The position numbers were made by a program, and so were the translations under genes. 7,234 nucleotides of DNA. Source: Kiloniellales bacterium. GTDB lineage: Bacteria > Pseudomonadota > Alphaproteobacteria > Kiloniellales > JAKSBE01. Location of the stretch: contig JASJAL010000412.1 of assembly GCA_030067055.1 (NCBI GenBank), positions 1 through 7,234 on the forward strand. Direction: 5' to 3'. Under the pieces are notes generated by a model, which did no database searches, was not told the origin of the DNA, and saw nothing but the letters and a program-made list of their open reading frames with translations. Shown here one piece after another: positions 5,731 through 7,234 of the stretch. Within the stretch, counting starts at the first letter, position 1; every line of letters begins with the position of its first letter.

Positions 5731-6264
5731 ATGGCCAAGCGTACCGCCCGGGACGACTCCGGGCAGGAGGGGCTGCGCCTGGCCCCCACGATTGCAGCGC
5801 TGCTTCTGGGCTTGACCCTGACAGCCTGCGCGAACGGGTCTCTGACCCCGGCCGAGACCGGCGCGGCGACCACCACGCCGGATTCCGCAGAGCAAAGCGC
5901 TGCGGCCCTGGCCAGCGAGACCGCGGACGAGATCGATCCGACCGGACCGACGCCGCCGATCCTGGCGGCCGCGCCGGCGGCCAAGCCGGCCATCGACCAC
6001 GACCCCAAGGCCCTGATCGGCCTGGACCGCAGCGGGCTCTCCAAGCTCCTGGGTGAACCGCGCCTGGTCCGGCGGGAGACCCCGGCCGAGATCTGGCAAT
6101 ACGTCGGAACGGAGTGCGTCTTCGATGTCTTTCTCTACGAGGAAAAAGGCGCCTACCGGGTGATTCACGCCGAGGCCCGGGACGACGAGGTGCCCCTGAA
6201 GACCGAGCCGCGCCGCTGCTTGAACCAGCTACTGCGCGAGCGGCTTGACGAGCCCGTGAGCTGA
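5731..6264 (+). CDS. Predicted outer-membrane-type lipoprotein with BamE/OmlA-like C-terminal region, function unknown
   Basis: A 177-residue protein. Residues 17-33 form a lipoprotein signal: a hydrophobic core IAALLLGLTL followed by lipobox LTAC, with Cys33 as the lipidated residue. The n-region before the core is long (about 16 residues) and contains Asp and Glu, which is unusual. Residues 34-92 are Ala/Thr/Pro-rich and probably a flexible linker. The C-terminal part (about 95-172) starts LIGLDRSGLSKLLGEPRLVRRE and continues IWQYVGTECVFDVFLYEEKGAYRV. The 'L-G-L ... L-L-G-P' helix and the 'W-Y' strand resemble the two-helix/three-strand BamE (SmpA/OmlA) layout. Ser34-like sorting is not diagnostic: residue 34 is Ala, so outer-membrane retention is expected by default rules. 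Cys129 and Cys163 could form a periplasmic disulfide. Tightly linked to bactofilin (5-base gap), it converges on nth with 20 bases between stops. I do not recognise a specific named family member. Confidence 0.85.
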   Translation: MAKRTARDDSGQEGLRLAPTIAALLLGLTLTACANGSLTPAETGAATTTPDSAEQSAAALASETADEIDPTGPTPPILAAAPAAKPAIDHDPKALIGLDRSGLSKLLGEPRLVRRETPAEIWQYVGTECVFDVFLYEEKGAYRVIHAEARDDEVPLKTEPRRCLNQLLRERLDEPVS

Positions 6265-6284
6265 ACCCCCAAGGAATGCCAGAG

Positions 6285-7022
6285 TCAGGCCGAGCCGCGT
6301 AGCGCCCGGGCCCGCCGGGTGCTGGCGGCGCTGCGCTTTCCCGCAACGCCCGCTTTCTTCGCCTTCCTGGCGGGCTTGGCCGGCGCCTCCAGCGTGGTCT
6401 TCGCCTTGTAGGCGCAGAGATCGCGGACCGCGCAGGCCGGGCAGTCCGGCTTGCGCGCCTTGCAGACGTAGCGTCCGTGCAGAATCAGCCAGTGGTGGGC
6501 GTGGAGCCGGCGCTCCTTCGGCACCCGCTTCTCCAGCAGCTGCTCGACGGCCAAGGGAGTTTTGCCTGGCGCCAGTCCGGTTCGATTGCCGACCCGGAAG
6601 ATGTGGGTGTCGACGGCGATAGTCGGCTCGCCGAAGGCGATGTTGACGACCACGTTCGCGGTCTTGCGGCCGACGCCCGGCAGGGTCTCCAGCACCGCGC
6701 GGTCGTGCGGCACTTCGCCGTCGTGATCCCGGAGCAGGATCTCGGAGAGCGCAATGACGTTCTTGGCCTTGCTGTTGTAGAGACCGATGGTCTTGATGTG
6801 GTCCTTGAGGCGCGCCTCGCCCAGGTCGATCATCTTCTGCGCCGTGTCGGCGACCTTGAAGAGGCCGCGGGTCGCCTTGTTGACCCCGACGTCGGTCGCC
6901 TGGGCCGAGAGCACCACGGCGACCAGCAACGTATAGGGGTTCACATACTCCAGCTCGCCGCGCGGCTCCGGGTTCGCAGCCGCCAGACGATCGAAGAACT
7001 CCGCGATCTGGGCCTTTTTCAT
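6285..7022 (-). CDS. nth: Endonuclease III, bifunctional DNA glycosylase / AP lyase
   Basis: A 245-residue enzyme that excises oxidised pyrimidines and cleaves abasic sites in base-excision repair. From ATG 7022 the numbering equals E. coli Nth: the helix-hairpin-helix LPGVGRKTANVV holds catalytic Lys120, VDTHIFRVGNR holds Asp138, and the [4Fe-4S] ligands fall at Cys187, Cys194, Cys197 and Cys203 (C-X6-C-X2-C-X5-C). The early SAQATDVGVNKAT motif is also intact, so the enzyme should be fully active. The frame continues to an ATG at 7076, which would add 18 residues (MAVRGGFQAGG...). Some alphaproteobacterial homologues carry such extensions, so that start is not excluded. Neither ATG has a clear Shine-Dalgarno sequence. 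Compared with the 211-residue E. coli enzyme there is a C-terminal extension of about 35 residues rich in Lys, Arg and Ala, probably disordered and able to touch DNA. Confidence 0.97.
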   Translation of the reverse strand: MKKAQIAEFFDRLAAANPEPRGELEYVNPYTLLVAVVLSAQATDVGVNKATRGLFKVADTAQKMIDLGEARLKDHIKTIGLYNSKAKNVIALSEILLRDHDGEVPHDRAVLETLPGVGRKTANVVVNIAFGEPTIAVDTHIFRVGNRTGLAPGKTPLAVEQLLEKRVPKERRLHAHHWLILHGRYVCKARKPDCPACAVRDLCAYKAKTTLEAPAKPARKAKKAGVAGKRSAASTRRARALRGSA

Positions 7023-7087
7023 GGCCGGCAGTCTAGAGGCTTTTCCACCCGCTTGAAATCCGCCGCGGACCGCCATGTCCCTGCCAA

Positions 7088-7111
7088 CATATTATACATT
7101 TGTAAAATACG
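7088..7111. repeat. Imperfect inverted repeat with TACA-TT-TGTA core (candidate operator)
   Basis: Left arm 7088-7098 and right arm 7101-7111 pair at 9 of 11 positions around a 2-base centre; the inner core TACA/TGTA is perfect (7095-7104). The stretch is strikingly AT-rich within GC-rich DNA and covers a TATAAT on the minus strand. The core resembles the TACANNTGTA operators of the CopY/BlaI/MecI repressor family, but no such regulator gene is in the window. It could also be only an AT-rich promoter that happens to be partly symmetric. Confidence 0.4.
7091..7096 (-). promoter_or_regulatory. Perfect TATAAT (-10 candidate) for nth
   Basis: The minus strand reads TATAAT from 7096 to 7091. Transcription would start near 7084, leaving about 60 bases of leader to ATG 7022, or about 8 to ATG 7076. 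The hexamer at the ideal -35 distance is GGGCGC, a poor match, so either an activator or a weak -35 is implied. Confidence 0.45.
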
Positions 7112-7160
7112 CTGCGCCCAGGCCAGGTGCCGACCGCTGCGGTCTGATTTGAAGCCGATT

Positions 7161-7189
7161 TTGACCGGCTGCCGACAGAGTCCTATCCT
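7161..7189 (+). promoter_or_regulatory. Candidate promoter TTGACC-17-TATCCT for the right-edge gene
   Basis: TTGACC (7161-7166) matches the -35 consensus at five of six positions, followed by a 17-base spacer and TATCCT (7184-7189, four of six). Seven bases later is the ATG at 7197, so the transcript should begin at or next to the start codon. This is the best-scoring promoter by eye in the window. Confidence 0.5.
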
Positions 7190-7196
7190 CGGCCCC

Positions 7197-7234
7197 ATGA
7201 CCGAGGACCGAGAGACCGAAGACCGCGGCGAGGA
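7197..7234 (+). CDS. Start of an unidentified gene, cut by the window edge
   Basis: ATG 7197 opens a frame that stays open for 12 full codons to the end of the window, giving a highly charged start (MTEDRETEDRGE). There is no Shine-Dalgarno sequence in the preceding CCTCGGCCCC, but a well-spaced promoter puts the transcript start at the ATG, supporting leaderless translation. It is divergent from nth. In several alphaproteobacteria a DUF2244 gene neighbours nth, but nothing visible here tests that. Confidence 0.45.
   Translation, partial: MTEDRETEDRGE

Noticed and set aside
6265..6284. Terminator between the convergent lipoprotein and nth genes
   Set aside because: Only 20 bases, with no stem-loop or T-run visible.
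5201..6346. 381-codon minus-strand frame opposite bactofilin and the lipoprotein
   Set aside because: Arg/Pro/Ser-rich shadow of two well-supported plus-strand genes.

Overview
This window looks like a piece of chromosome from a high-GC alphaproteobacterium, probably near Rhodospirillales/Kiloniellales. The evidence is the closeness of the proteins to alphaproteobacterial families (PhoB C-terminus, PfkB-type adenosine kinase, EI24 membrane protein, bactofilin, Nth) and roughly 70% GC in most genes. The genus is not determined. I see no tRNA, rRNA, CRISPR array, insertion sequence or phage gene.

Layout. Bases 1-300 (+) hold the 3' end of a PhoB-type phosphate response regulator. It converges, 12 bases apart, on a four-gene minus-strand block (4180 down to 313). 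In transcription order the block is a PfkB-family (adenosine) kinase, an AmpG-type muropeptide permease, a macro-domain ADP-ribose hydrolase/deacetylase and an AEC-family transporter. The spacings are 30 bases, a 26-base overlap and 15 bases, so one transcript with translational coupling is likely. A 133-base divergent region (4181-4313) carries candidate promoters for both sides. On the plus strand follow an EI24/CysZ-like membrane protein (4314-5030), a bactofilin (5096-5725) and, 5 bases later, a lipoprotein with a BamE-like C-terminal region (5731-6264). This trio converges on nth (endonuclease III, minus, 7022-6285). An AT-rich divergent region (7077-7196) then leads to the first codons of another plus-strand gene cut by the window edge.

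How the genes fit together. Two themes can be inferred. The cell-envelope theme comprises AmpG (cell-wall fragment import), bactofilin (cytoskeletal polymer), the lipoprotein and the EI24 membrane protein. The nucleoside/ADP-ribose theme comprises the kinase and the macro protein. nth is a housekeeping base-excision repair gene.

Most notable observations: (1) a six-codon mini-cistron with a perfectly placed GGAGG just upstream of ampG, whose stop overlaps the ampG GTG start as GTGA, while ampG has no ribosome-binding site of its own; (2) replacement by Cys of the Asp expected in the macro-domain active-site loop; (3) two plus-strand genes whose -35/-10 elements share the same geometry and would give leaderless mRNAs; (4) a 24-base inverted repeat with a TACA-N2-TGTA core over a perfect TATAAT upstream of nth; (5) a clear GC dip confined to ampG. 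I do not see a wholly new multi-gene system that I could defend. The bactofilin-lipoprotein pair and the four-gene block are the best candidates for undescribed functional links.
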